A stretch of DNA of 64,000 nucleotides from Rutidosis leptorrhynchoides (lineage: Eukaryota > Streptophyta > Magnoliopsida > Asterales > Asteraceae), in NCBI RefSeq assembly GCF_046630445.1, contig NC_092335.1, positions 7,421,501 through 7,485,500 on the forward strand, written 5' to 3'. The translations under genes and the position numbers were made by a program. The notes beneath the pieces are model-generated. The model was not told the origin of the DNA. It searched no databases and saw only the letters and a program-made list of their open reading frames with translations. Below, in pieces: positions 37,857 to 54,175 of the stretch (position 1 is its first letter; each line of letters starts with the position of its first letter).

Positions 37857-40800
37857 GTTGGTATCAGAGCGGTGGTCGTAGCGAACCAGGTCTTGCATTA
37901 GTATATCTAACAGGTAGTTGTTAGGATACATTAGTGAGTCTGGACTTCGATCTAGTAGTTGTTAGGTTATATTAATGAGTCTGGACTTGAACCTGGTCTG
38001 CATGTCAAAAGTTTTGCTTATCATTCTTGTCAAAGTCTATCTGCTTATCATTATTAGTCTAGACACATCTTACTGCATTGATTGCATGAATAGTGTATAG
38101 ACAAAAATTTACATCTTAACGTATCTGCTAATTCATATCTTAGCGTATCGGTTACTGTAAACCTTGCCTGACATATTCCGTAAATTCCTCCGTAATCTAC
38201 GGATCTTTTGTACTATATACAGGTATTCTATGTAATTAGAATATCATCCGATATCCGAAAATCATTTCATATTGAAAACCCTATATCTAACCGTACAAGA
38301 TGGAACTCGCAACTAGCTCAAATCCCTCGAATTCCGACAGCTATTTCGATATGGAGTTTCACCTATCAGCGTCACCAGAATGAATCAACCAATCAAGTCA
38401 TCCCCAATTCCTCTGATGGGTTCGTAATCTACTTAATCATTTGAGACAAGAAGAAGGTGATCCTTTCCATCAATCGAATTCACCTCTTGATGAAAAACCT
38501 GAAGCATTTATCGGCGAACCTGTTCGTAATACCATTTTCTCTTTCATTTCCAGGGTATCACGTCATGACTAAATACTATCTCAGATTCTAAATCTTATTC
38601 ATCCACTCGTTTCGACCGACAATCATCTCGGAATAATGGAAGAAGTCAACGAGCTTCGCGCTCAAGTAATCAATTTAAAAAAAAACATGGTGCAAAACCT
38701 ACCAGCTTCAGTAACATCACCTGCACCAACAATACGATCAACATCAGTACCGACAGCACCAGTACCACCGCCAACAGCAACATCCGCATCACACGCCTCG
38801 ACATCACAATCTATACCTCGAACATCAACATCATAAGCACCATAGATACCAAGGAGTACCAACAACAATGAACAATGAAGTATTGATCCATAACTTCATT
38901 AATATTCTGTGAAGAAGAAATATTCTGTGGAGAATATGTGATTTCTAAAAGCTTTAAAGATTACTTATTCTAGCTCAAACCGAAAAGCAAATGAGATTAA
39001 TATCATATTAACTCATTAAATCCATGATTACATCTGAAGAAAATATATATGCAAGTATATTTTCATCAATATTGTAATTAGGAATTCTTTTGTACAAACT
39101 GTTAATGGTGAAAATATTTTAACGGGTAGGTAATACCCGAGGAATATTTAAATTTCACAATAATCAGTTACACGGTACATTTTTCCAGTCTGATTCAACA
39201 GTTATTTATTATCCTACTTACATCCACCGATATACGTATCCGTTCACCACAGAACAATCATTTTCATTCAATTTCATATTCGGATTTTGACCTATCAGAA
39301 TCCAACGAGTGGCATAATGAAGAAAACATTGGACAAAAATAAAATTTATTAGAAACAAACAAATTAACTATGAGAAATTTTGTTAAGAATCCACGCTAAC
39401 TGTTCTTAGCTAACTGTTCCTAGCTAACTGATTACCTTTTATTTATCGCAATTTAATTATCTCAATTTTATTTATCATCATTTAATTTCTGTTATTTATT
39501 TTACGCACTTTATTTATCGTCATTTAAATACTGTTATTTACGCATTTAAATATCGGGACACGTATACAAGGTTTTGACATATCATATCGACGCATAAATA
39601 TATATTATTTGGAATAACCATAGACACTCTATATGCAGTAATGATGGAGTTAGCTATACAGGGTTGAGGTTGATTCTATAATAATATATATACTTTGAGT
39701 TGTGATCGAGTCTGAGGCCTGTACACGGGTCACGATACGTATTAATTAATTCGAATATTATATATTAAACTATATATGAATTATTGGACTGTTAACTGTG
39801 GACTATCGATTGTGGACTAATAACATTGGACAATTAAAATGAATTAAAATATTGATTATAACATATGAAACTAAATAATTCTTCAAGTTTGCCACTTGAT
39901 TTCATCTTAAACCTCATTTGTATCTTGACGATTGCGTTCAATCCTTTCATAATTCTTGAAAACACCTTAATCGAGAAAATGAACCAACTGCATCTCATCT
40001 ACGGAAGGAAAGATTTATGCATATAGTTATGCACCTGAAAACACTCAGAACCTGAGTAAACGTTTAAAACGTATCTATGTCAGATCCTTTGGCATTGTTA
40101 TTACCGAAAACAGCTTTACAATCTCTTTTCAAAATTAGCCAACTTTGTCACAGCTCCAGCAAATCAACTTCAATGTTTCATTCGAATAAGCCTTATTATA
40201 ACAAATACCCCTTCATCATTGTTACCGGGGAACCGTTTATATTCCACCACATTAGCAGTAAACTAACCAGCAACTTCAACGAATTTGGACTTTCTGAAAA
40301 ATCATTATATTCATTGAAACCCCATCGTATATTCACCTATACCCTGTAACAATAATTGCCATACCAATTACCGAGAATCAGCAATCAGTATTTCGAATCT
40401 CGTAGTATTTCTACATCAATAGTTATATGTATACATATAACAATTATCTCCTAGAATTACGATCTTCAATTCTGAAATTTTGAAAAGCACCCAGCCTACG
40501 AATAAATACATTGAACTTTGAAAAAGCTGAATGAAGCAGCAGAAACTGTAGACAAACTTAAACGACCTTAATCGTAGGAAGTTTGATGATAAAGAATAGT
40601 ATGTTGGAAAAGCTCAGAAAAGTTAGAACTGGAAAATGGATTGAGCTAACCACGAAGGAGACCAAGGACAAATACAAGGACCATACCTATATTCAAAGAA
40701 TCCAGGTAATTCTGGATCCGTTGAAATCTTTTGAGAATATCTTGCTCCGAAGTCATGTTAAAATCTTGCGAAAAATCTTTCTTCATCAACCATCGAACTT

Positions 40801-42072
40801 AGAAATTCCAAAATTTCATCATAAATATCTTCGATATTCCTGAAGATATTTTCATAAATATCCTCGTCCGAAATTATTTATCTCTTCGTGCTATCTATAT
40901 TACATCATAAAGAAAACTACTTTAGTTTTTAAATTTCTTTAAAATTCGAGTTTGAATCATGAGTGATTTTGAAGTAGTATTGGAAATTGATGCTTGAGTT
41001 AGTATAATATAATGACACTTGATCAACGTGATTATATTACAGTAGGTCATGCTGAGTTTCTAATGGGACGTGATGATTCACAGATCTTAACGTCATCATG
41101 TGCCATGTTACATAACTCTTTCATTCTGCTTAACTTCTGAACATATCAAGAAAATATATTCTTAATAGTTCTATTCTTACTGATTTTGGTAATTTGACAA
41201 GTCAAATCGTGCTATTACGTTCTTTCTTGTTTAGAACATTAGGTTTATTCGAAACTCCATACCCACGAATTCTGGACCATTACTTGAGGTACTTAATGAA
41301 TAGAAGAGAAAACAGAGCATAAAGCTTCGAAGTGTAAATGGGGGTATAAATCACAGCAAATAAGATAAAGTATTAACTGTGGATGACAATGATTATAGGA
41401 GACAGAAACATGGGCTTCGAAATATAAGGGAAGATATAAAACTCAATAACAACACAGAAATTGCAAACCGTGAATATTAATACGAATAGTAATATAAAGA
41501 CACAGTATAATTAAGAATAGTATCACCCCAAGGTAATAGTAGGAGTAAACAGATTTTTCTGGTGGAAGATTGAAAAGAAAGATGACATAGATGATAATTA
41601 GGAAAATATCAGGGATTAGAACTAGATTAAACATTTTCACAATCTTTTGGATATATGAACTAAGAAGGAAAGTGTAGGAATGGTGAGAATAATGGAACGG
41701 AAGAGTTAATTTATAATGAAAATATCAGACAGAGTAATCGAGACAGGTCACCGTACTAAATTATAGAGATCTTAGTTTCCTTATTCGCCGAAGAATCAAA
41801 TCTTTTAGATTTCGAAGATTTTCTTTAAATCCCTTGAATTCCGGAATTTAACTTGACTACGTCAAAAGCTAAGACAAATCTTTACCTCTTTATTTCACTC
41901 TTTTGTGGTAACTTCACTCGTACTCTTCGAGTAATCGAATTATATTATCCATATTACTCAACAGTAATAAAACTCTATTTATCAGCTCGTATGCGTCATG
42001 AAAATATATTCATTGTCAGCCATGACTATCCCAACCAAATTTCAGGACGAAATTTCTTTAACGGGTAGGTAC
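37857..42072 (+). other. Internal region of the no-pol element (25743-45856)
   Basis: The primer binding site is at 37859-37870. Relics at 38400-38840 match the 144-codon frame of the related element at 58639-59073 (shared MEEVNELRAQV-type segment). After it, P/T/S-rich low-complexity codons run to about 38836. The block at 40500-40760 matches 56600-56700 of the related element. Most frames are broken. The end (42040-42072) is GACGAAATTTCTTTAACGGG then TAGGTAC, a conserved signature of this family. Confidence 0.7.
41443..41640 (-). CDS. Small antisense hydrophobic frame, 65 aa, in the no-pol element
   Basis: Runs opposite to the element, about 430 bp before the 3' LTR. It has two hydrophobic stretches (LVLIPDIFLIIIYVIFLF and LGVILFLIILCLYITI) separated by NLPPEKSVYSYYY, so it would be a two-helix membrane peptide. 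A related peptide is encoded at the equivalent place in the element at 53059-61652, also antisense. No family is recognised. It could be a relic kept by chance, or a real additional frame. Confidence 0.4.
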   Translation of the reverse strand: MKMFNLVLIPDIFLIIIYVIFLFNLPPEKSVYSYYYLGVILFLIILCLYITIRINIHGLQFLCCY

Positions 42073-45856
<3,784 letters not shown>

Positions 45857-45913
45857 TATACTCGACCGCAGACTCCTGTCCTGTGCGTGGAAAAATATCT
45901 ACACGGCTAACAC

Positions 45914-45927
45914 CACGGTCGACCGTG
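45914..45927. repeat. 14-bp palindrome CACGGTCGACCGTG
   Basis: Perfect palindrome, with further half-sites CTCGACCGCAG (about 45861) and TTCGACCGTGCG (about 45929). A matching ACGGTCGACCGT with half-sites lies at 47765-47776. Confidence 0.95.
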
Positions 45928-46589
45928 CTTCGACCGTGCGTGGTCTGATTCTGTTTTAAATTAAATTAAACCCTCACTTTTATTTCTTTTTAACCCACTT
46001 CAAAACACACACACCTACACACGGCTGAGGAGATCGACCGCATGGAGAAGAACGCTCATTCCCTCAATTTCAATTCCTACTTTCGGTATGATTAATCCTT
46101 GCTTTCCTAACATTCAATTGTGTTTATATGATGAATTAGGGTTATGAAGAAACCCTAACTAGAATGAATCAAAACCTAAATTGATGCAAACAATTGAAAT
46201 TGTTCTTGAAGAACAATTTAGAAACGATTGTAGTAATGATTATTGTATGCATTGATTTAACTTTGGATAATTCTAGGGTTCATTATACATCTAGGTTAGA
46301 TTTTCATAGAAGCATTGTTCATATGATATGAATGACATTGTTGTAAATTGAGTGTAATAATGTTGAATGTCAAAACATGTGTTGATGATAATTTCAAAAG
46401 TCTAGAACACATATGAACTTTGTGAAAATCTTAATCTAGTTGCAAACTCATTGACACTAATGAAGAGTGAAAATGTGAAGAACATTAACATCAAAACGTC
46501 TAAGTATTGATGATAATTAAAGTTTGTAAAACTTGTTGCCTACAATTGAATTATGCACTTTGAATTAATTAAAAGTGTCAATGTGCAGA

Positions 46590-47620
46590 AAATGGCAAAT
46601 CGAGGAGAAAGCTCATCCAACTTTCGCCCACACCAATCAACACTTAACATAGAAAGATTGAAAGATCGAACAATAGCTGAAGGAAGGAGAATTGAAGCAA
46701 AAGATTTTCCTGAAATGGTGGCAGCTTTCTCAGATTTAATCTAGAATATATTTCTTGATCTAGATGGACCAAATTATCCATCACTCGTTCGAGACTTTTA
46801 CTCTAGCTTCGTCTATACCAACGGTTCAGTTACCTTTAGGCTAAAAGCTTCAAGAACTACAGTAACACTGCAAGATTTTGGAAAACTTCTAGATGTTCCA
46901 GCAAATGGAGAAAGGTTCTTCGACACAGGACACAGTCTGACCTATCTTCCTGATTTCATCAATAAAGATGATGCTATTCAAACACTGTGTGAAGACAATG
47001 CTCCGAGAGGAGAAATTCTCAATCGAGGAGTGTTGAGCAAACACCTGCGAAAGAAGTTCCGAATATGGAACACGGTGATCGACTACAATGTGTACTGTAG
47101 AATGGGAAATCGCTCACATATTCATGCTCTTCAGATGGCTCTTCTTTGGTGCCTAGAAATGAAAATTCCAGTAAACATGGCATACTTTATGGCCATACGA
47201 ATCAGCAATGTGCCAAAGGACTCAACAAGAGCTCTTCCTTATGAAATGCATCTTACGAAGTTATTTGTCAAATTAAAGGCAACAGATGACATTCGCATAA
47301 ATTCAACCTATCAAATATTTAATCATCATACATTAACATTGATGGGGTGGGATGATGAAGATGACTCTGATGAGATTGAAAGGGTTTATGAAGCCATGAC
47401 CAACTCTCAAATCAACTTGGAAGTTATATCCGATAGTGATGAAAAACAGTTTTCGGATGAAGCTAATGATCCTTTTTATGGCTTGGATCGTGATTCAAAA
47501 CGAATCTACTTAAATCAAGCTAAGATAAAGAAGTATCAATCCAAGATCAGCCAGCTACTAAAGAAAGCAAAAAAGGCGTTTTCATGTCAAAGTAGTAGTG
47601 ATGTGAGAATTGGAAGGTGA
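46590..47620 (+). pseudogene. Transposase_32-type protein, first copy, broken
   Basis: The region opens with MANRGESSSNFRPHQ. Family features follow: SLVRDFYSSFVYTNGSVTFR, then TVTLQDFGKLLDVPANG, then HALQMALLWCLEMKIPVNMA and PYEMHLTKLFVKL. The longest open part is 47030-47620 (196 codons), ending in an acidic segment and a lysine-rich helix. A segment at 46100-46550, rich in AT and with GGTATGATTAATCC near its left end, may be a leader intron. The frame has about one break. The domain is plant-specific and transposon-associated; a catalytic role is not established. Confidence 0.6.
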
Positions 47621-48028
47621 AGAAAGTGAGAGAGGTTAAAATGTCGGTTGAATAGCTTGTTTGTAATAATTGAATGTGTGACTATTTGAATATTTCTTGG
47701 TTAGAATCTGTTTAATTTAAGTTAGTTAATTTATGCTTCTAACAGTTCTTACACGGTCAACTACACGGTCGACCGTAACATCGACCGTGTATGTGTCTGA
47801 CACTTCTTCTTCTCTCTCCTAGAAAAATAAATGCACATTGAACCTCTCAAAACTAATTGGATCTGGTTTCAAAGTATCATTCACAAATTAGCATACTTGA
47901 ATATGATCAAAATTCTCAAAAGATTCAATTACTCCAAAAGGGAATGAAAGACTAAATGAAGGTTCATCTTTTTCCCTTTAAATTGAGAAGATTATGATGC
48001 AAAACTCACTACACCAACTCACTCAAAA

Positions 48029-48536
48029 TGAGTCAAGCAAACAACTCTCCTAACAATCTTTTGTGATTGACTTGTCATCTTCAGTTTCTGACTCCTTTGA
48101 CAATCACTTTCCTAACAACCAAGAAGAACGAGATGTGATCAACTGCAACCGACAAATGGTTAGCACTAGACCAATTGCCGAAGGTTGTATGGTCACTATT
48201 GAGCATTTTTCGAAAGAGCTTCTCGAAAATTTTACTTACATAAAATGGGATTCATTCTTAACCTTAAAAGGTCCCATTCACTCCACTCTTGTTCGTGAAT
48301 TCTACGCTAACTATGAATTCACTCCCCCAAATAACGTCAAATTTCGGTTGTTTAACAAAGGGTTTTCCATGTCTCTTACGGACTTTGGAAGATTCATGCA
48401 TGTTCCCGATGAAGGCATGGAATATTTCTCCTATAGTCCATATCTCCTTTGTCTTGCCGAATTTGTCACAAAAGGTGACATCATCAACACCTTTTGTCAA
48501 AGGTTTAACACCCCGCCAAAATACCATCTGACGGCG
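48029..48536 (+). pseudogene. Transposase_32-type protein, second copy, cut by LTR insertion
   Basis: It encodes STLVREFYANYEFTPPNNVK and MSLTDFGRFMHVPDEG, matching the first copy at SLVRDFY and LQDFGKLLDVP. The open part begins at 48063. At 48537 the chromovirus LTR interrupts it, so the C-terminal two thirds are absent from this window. The two copies are clearly diverged, so the duplication is old. Confidence 0.6.
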
Positions 48537-49372
48537 TGTTAATTCCGGTCCCACAGTTTACAGTTACGTCCTCTATATGAGACGTTTAAAACAATCGCAT
48601 TTAATTTTATTTAAAAAAAAAATTAACTTTCAAAAGCACAAGTCAATAATCCCAAAACAGAAACACTATTGTGATCATAACCACAAGCCAATAGTATTTA
48701 AACAGTATAAAAGTTTTAAATGCGAAGGTAAATAATGTTCTTTAAAATCAAATGCGGACTCCACGGCCAGTCATGCAGCAAACACAGCGGAAGTATACCT
48801 CTTAAGGACCTGAGAATAACAACACGCAAAAACAGGTCAACAAATAATGTTGGTGAATCTACAGGTATAAACTAATGTAACAGTATCTGAAGAAAAATAG
48901 TTATCAGAAAAATAGTTTCGTTTTCTTGGCCACGAGATTCTATCGCTGCATACACCGAGCACCTGAATACTAGCAATGACCCGAGTATAGATGCCACTAT
49001 ACCCGCCTTTACCTCCTAAAATGTTATACACCTGTACGAGTGTATCTAATATTCAAAATAAATGCACCACTGCTTTTATAGTGGGTGAGGTTGTCAACCT
49101 AACGGATCCGTCCATCTAAATTGTGCTTACACCGATGGTATTAAAAGTATTCAAGCTAGAGGCTTTGTGTACAAACTCAGTATGCATATGTGTAGTACTC
49201 ATGTCAATATAAAAGAAATTGAAAATGTAAATATAACAACATGTATTCTCATCTCTGAAAACATGTAAAAAGCGGGACTGTAGACTCACCTTTGAATAAG
49301 CTCGGAATGAAAGACAAATGACTTGTACGGTTTAGACCCGAGTAATGTAACCTAAGTATACGTATGTAGGTT

Positions 49373-49590
49373 GGTCAATATATGTATCTTATATAAGTTT
49401 GGTTTCATAGTGTACGTTGTCTTATTGCTCAACTCGACGTGTTTCAAAGTAAAAGTCAACTATATCATGCAAGTCAAACAAAGTCAACCGAAGTCAAACC
49501 GAAAGTCAAACTTGGTCAAAGTAGTCAAATAAAGTCAACATCAGTAGGTTCATGTCATATATTGGTCAACATGTCAAACCTAAGTCAGAC
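49373..49590 (-). promoter_or_regulatory. Cluster of about nine W-boxes in the chromovirus LTR
   Basis: On the element's sense strand (minus) TTGACY occurs again and again, mostly as TTGACTT. On the plus strand this is AGTCAA or GGTCAA, dense between 49440 and 49585. W-boxes are bound by WRKY factors in wound and pathogen responses. The cluster lies upstream of the TATA box in LTR coordinates only if transcription starts further downstream; relative to the TATA box at 51015 it would be in the transcribed part. Confidence 0.5.
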
Positions 49591-51012
49591 AATACGTTTT
49601 AGGTCATGAATGATCATTCTCACAATTTCAGTTTATCGTCATGCACAAAATTTATGAATACGTAGCATACGTAGCACATTATCTCATAGTAAAAAATTCA
49701 AGTAAATATGACAAACACCAGATCATAATTAGACTTAAAATCGATTCCAAAAAGTCTAGCCAGGGACTCATACGACAATTAAAAGTCAGGAATCAGAAGG
49801 GATACATTTGGGGTTTGCCAAGTCAGTTTCTGACCGCGCACTGATTTCATTTCGGGTATAACCGGAGTTAGGAACATGAAATTGATACAAGACCAGTGGC
49901 CATATTTCAAGGACAAATCAAAGTAATACATAGAAAAAATCTAGAAAATTTTGTTTAGCCAATTGATACAGTTTATTCGTGCAAGTTGAACATTCAGTTT
50001 TCAGCTCAAATCAGAATTCACATAAAGTATGGCTCTATTGTGCCCAATACATAAGGTTTCAGAGATTGACATAAACTAACAATAAGTTACATATCATATT
50101 AAGTTTCATTTTACAGAAGCATACATACTCAATCGATATACAAAATTCACAAAGTACAAAACCGTGTTCAATTTACAGATTCGATTCCCATTTCGTTAGT
50201 CACATTCGCATACGATTATCCGAAGATCTAGATACAATTAGCCTATGATATCTACATGAAAGATGGTGACTTTTTGTCTATTTTTCAAATAATCAAAGCT
50301 TTAATCACAGAAGTTTCCACATTTTATCATATAAGGTTATTTTCATGCAAGTTCTGTATAGAACTACATTTACACTAATTTTAGCATATCTCGAGCTATA
50401 CACAAGCAAACAACATGATATCCTAGTCTAACTTGAGTGTTTTTAAATTATATTTCCAGTGGTAAAAGTCTCACATTCCAATTCATTGTCTATCAATACC
50501 AGATTTCTGATCAAGCAACAAAAACACAATGATAATTCAAATCGACATAACTTAATCATACGGAAACGAAATCAAGCGAATCCAAAGCCTAAACTCAATA
50601 TTTTTTCGCAAGGAATCTGATTATAATATCATAATTAACATTTGAAAAACTTAATTTTTCTGATCAAACAAATACAAATTCGTTTTTAAACCCTAGCGCA
50701 TCAAACAATCAAAACAATGATTACAATTAACACGTACGCGTATAGACTTGAGCAATTGACAACATAATTATGAAACTTTATAAAAATCAGATTTTTAAGG
50801 ATTAGGGTTCATGCAAATATACCTTTGATCGCTAAATTAAATACACCAACGCGTAGAGGAGATCGGGAATTACAACTTTCATGTTCAGGGTTTTATCAAA
50901 AAGTGAAAATTGAAGGTGAGAGTATGGTGGTGGTGGTCGATGGTTTTGGGGAGGGAGGAGGGATCGATTGGAGTAATTTTTGTGAGAGTTTAATTAGTTT
51001 AGGTTAATCACA

Positions 51013-51026
51013 AGTATTTATATATA
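51013..51026 (-). promoter_or_regulatory. TATA box of the chromovirus LTR
   Basis: Minus strand CTATATATAAATAC, a strong plant TATA match, about 515 bp into the 3004-bp LTR. Transcription would start near 50985. The position is reasonable for U3/R of this lineage. Confidence 0.5.
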
Positions 51027-51559
51027 GCCCTAAAATAGATAAATACACATAAGTCCCTCAACTAATCCAACATTTAACAAAATAAAGGGGAGGGGGAGGG
51101 GGTCGGCCGATGGGCCCCATGGGATGGGCTCCCGGGCTCTCGTTTTGCAAAAACGCGTAATCGTGGTCCGTTTTAAGTGTCGTTTTGTCGTACCAAAGGC
51201 CCGAAACGCTAACCCGATTGTTAAACGCAACAAATTGTCTAATTTATTAAAAACCCAATAAATTAAATATTTAAAAAAGTTAGTAATTAATAAAATTAAT
51301 TATTAAAATAAACGCGAGCGTTTCGTTGCTCAAAAAACTATTATCATAATCGTACCGTTTTTATCGTATTTCATTATTCAAAATATTCATTTGAATTAAT
51401 ATCAATCCATATCAAATATTAAAACCCTCCGAAGATCAAGTACGCATTTAATACACGTAAACGCATAAAAGTTAAATAATCGTCGTTAAATAAACTAACG
51501 GAAGGTTAACGAAAGTAACGGAAAAATCAGGGTTGTTACATTACCCACCTGTTATTGAA

Positions 51560-53058
51560 AATTTCGTCCCGAAATTTTAGTGATCGTCCGCTGAAGTAGT
51601 TTCCTCGGTAAACAATTGCGGATACTTCAGCCTCATCTGGTCTTCACGCTCCCACGTGAACTCTGGTCCTCTTCTCGCGTTCCACCGAACTTTAACGATA
51701 GGAATTCTGCTTTGCTTCAACTATTTGACCTTACGGCCCAAGATTTCAACAGGTTTCTTAATGAAATGAAGTTTGTCATCAATACGTAGTTCCTCTAAAG
51801 GAATAATTAAATTATCATCGGCTAGGCACTTCTTTAGATTGGACACATGAAAAACGTCATGAATACCGCTGAGTGCTTGTGGCAGTTCCAATCTATAAGC
51901 TACTGGTCCAACTCTTTCGATTATCTCAAACGGTCCAACATATCTAGGACTCAGTTTACCTTGTTTCCCAAATCGTACAACACCCTTCCAAGGTGATACT
52001 TTAAGCATAACTCTGTCACCAACTTGGAACTCTATGTCCTTCCGTCTAATATCGATGTAACTCTTTTGACGACTTCGAGCCGTTCTCAGTCGTTCCTGAA
52101 GCTGTAGCACTTTCTCAGTCGTCTCCTGAATATTCTCAGGACCTGTCAACTGACTATCTCCCAACTCGCACCAACAAACGAGAGATCTACACTTCCTTCC
52201 ATATAATGCCCTGAAAGGTGCAGCTCTAATACTCGCATGGTAGCTGTTATTGTATGAGAACTCAGCCAGTGGTAAATACTTATCCCATCCGTTTCCGAAA
52301 TCTATGACACACGCTCCCAACCTGTCTTTAAAAGTCTGAATAGTTCGTTCGCTCTGGCCATTTGGCTGGGGGTGATATGCTATACTCATATCTAAACGGG
52401 TCCCCATTGCTTTCTGCAATGATTGCCAAAACCTAGAAGTAAATCTGCTATCGCGGTTGGATATAATGGATATAGGCATTCCATGCCTAGAGACGACTTA
52501 ATGTAGATCTGAGCCAACTTCTCCATTTTATCGGTTTTACTTATCGGTAAGAAGTGTGCGGACTTAGTGAGACGATCCACGATAACCCAAATGGTATCGT
52601 GACCTCCCGCCGTTCTTGGCAGTTTCGTAATAAAGTCCATGGAAATTCCTTCCCACTTCCACCGGGAAATCTCTGGTTGAATTAATAATCCTGATGGCTT
52701 CTGATGTTCAGCCTTGACTTTAGCGCAAGTCAAGCACTTCCCGACATAAGTAGCGATATCAGCTTTCAAATTTTGCCACCAATAAAACACCTTCAAATCC
52801 TGGTACATCTTATCTGATCCCGGATGAATTGAGTATCCCGACTTGTGTGCTTCCTCCAACACTAGTTCTCTCAATCCAGCAAACTTTGGTACCCAAATTC
52901 GGTTAGCAAAGTACCGTGTTCCGTCCTCCTTGACATCAAACTTCTTATCCATCCCTTTGAAAAATTCAACATCAACATTCTCTTGTTTCATGGCTTCTTG
53001 TTGTGCTTCGCGGACTTGTGATGTGAGATTCGTACGGACAACTATATTAAGAGCTTTA
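51560..53058 (-). pseudogene. pol: Chromovirus integrase part of pol
   Basis: The part near 52900-52700 has the zinc-binding H-H-C-C region ([10 protein letters not shown] and [11 protein letters not shown]). Next comes the core beginning [20 protein letters not shown], with the first catalytic Asp ([12 protein letters not shown]). The part from 52479 has [15 protein letters not shown] and [14 protein letters not shown] with the conserved catalytic Glu. Then follow [19 protein letters not shown] and the [12 protein letters not shown]-terminal domain, and chromodomain-like residues towards 51590. The region has about two breaks. Its N-terminal side is cut by the nested element at 53059. Confidence 0.8.
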
Positions 53059-54132
53059 TGAAAGGACCCGTTCATATACATTATAAACGATTCACAATAG
53101 TTGATTACATCGCGAGGTATTTGACCTCTATATGATACATTTTACAAACATTGCATTCATTTTTAAAAGACAAACTTTCTTTACAATGAAAGTTGACGGC
53201 ATGCACACCATTTCATAATACATCCAACTATAATTGGCTTAATAATAATCTTGATGAACTCAATGACTCGAATGCAACGTCTTTTAAAATATGCCATGAA
53301 TGACTCCAAGTAATATCCTTAAAATGAGCTAATGCACAGCGGAAGATTTCTTTAATACCTGAGAATAAACATGCTTTAAAGTGTCAACCAAAAGGTTGGT
53401 GAGTTCATAGGTTTATCATAACAATCATTTCAATATATTAATAGACCACAAGATTTCCGTTTATAAATATATGTACACTCGCAAGTGTATAAAAGTATTC
53501 TATAAGTTGTAGGCACCCGGTAACAAGCCTTAACGTTTATGTTTTACCCTCTGAAGTACATCAGATCAGGTGTGTTTAAAATAACCTCGAAGTACTAAAG
53601 CATCCCATAGTCAGGATGGGGTTTGTCAGGCCCAATAGATCTATCTTTAGGATTCGCGCCTACCGTACATAGACAAGTAGTTTAATGTTACCAAGCTAAG
53701 GGTATATTTCTGGTTTAAACCCACATAGAATTAGTTTTAGTACTTGTGCCTATTTCGTAAAACATTTATAAAACAGCGCATGTATTCTCAGCCCAAAAAT
53801 ATATATAAAAAGGGAGTAATGAAACTCACAATACTGTATTTCGTAGTATAAATACATATAACGTCATTTAACAAGTGCAAGGTTGGCCTCGGATTCACGA
53901 ACGTATCAATATTGAGATTCAATATTGCAGGAAAGTACGTAGACGCAACGGAGATGATAAACACTAGATTGACCTCACGAGCATACCCATGAACCACACC
54001 CATCACCTCCATAGCTATAACCCATAATTTCCTTAGCTTCGACTCATTCAAAAAAACTATTTTGAAATCACTCGGACAGTACTCCGTCGTAATATTTTAT
54101 GTATACTAATAATATCTTGAAATAATACAGAG

Positions 54133-54175
<43 letters not shown>

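Larger units (their letters stand above)
45862..48536 (+). mobile_element. Old element region with two Transposase_32-type frames
   Basis: This sequence was joined to 25742 before the no-pol element inserted. It holds two similar blocks, each with a GTCGACCGT dyad cluster followed by a frame of the plant-specific Transposase_32 domain (named 'putative plant transposon protein'; its role is not established). Block 1 has the cluster at 45866-45945 and the frame at about 46590-47620. Block 2 has the cluster at 47755-47790 and the frame at 48029-48536, cut by the chromovirus LTR. Whether these blocks belong to the Copia-like element on the left is inference. Confidence 0.55.

Noticed and set aside
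48264-48554. Overlapping minus and plus frames over the second Transposase_32 copy
   Set aside because: Only the plus frame from 48063 matches the family; the others are shadows.
50825-51007. 60-codon plus frame inside the chromovirus LTR
   Set aside because: Lies antisense next to the TATA box in LTR sequence, with no homology known to me.
52843-53061. Plus frame over the integrase region, and the one at 62296-62565
   Set aside because: Both are reverse-strand shadows of pol.
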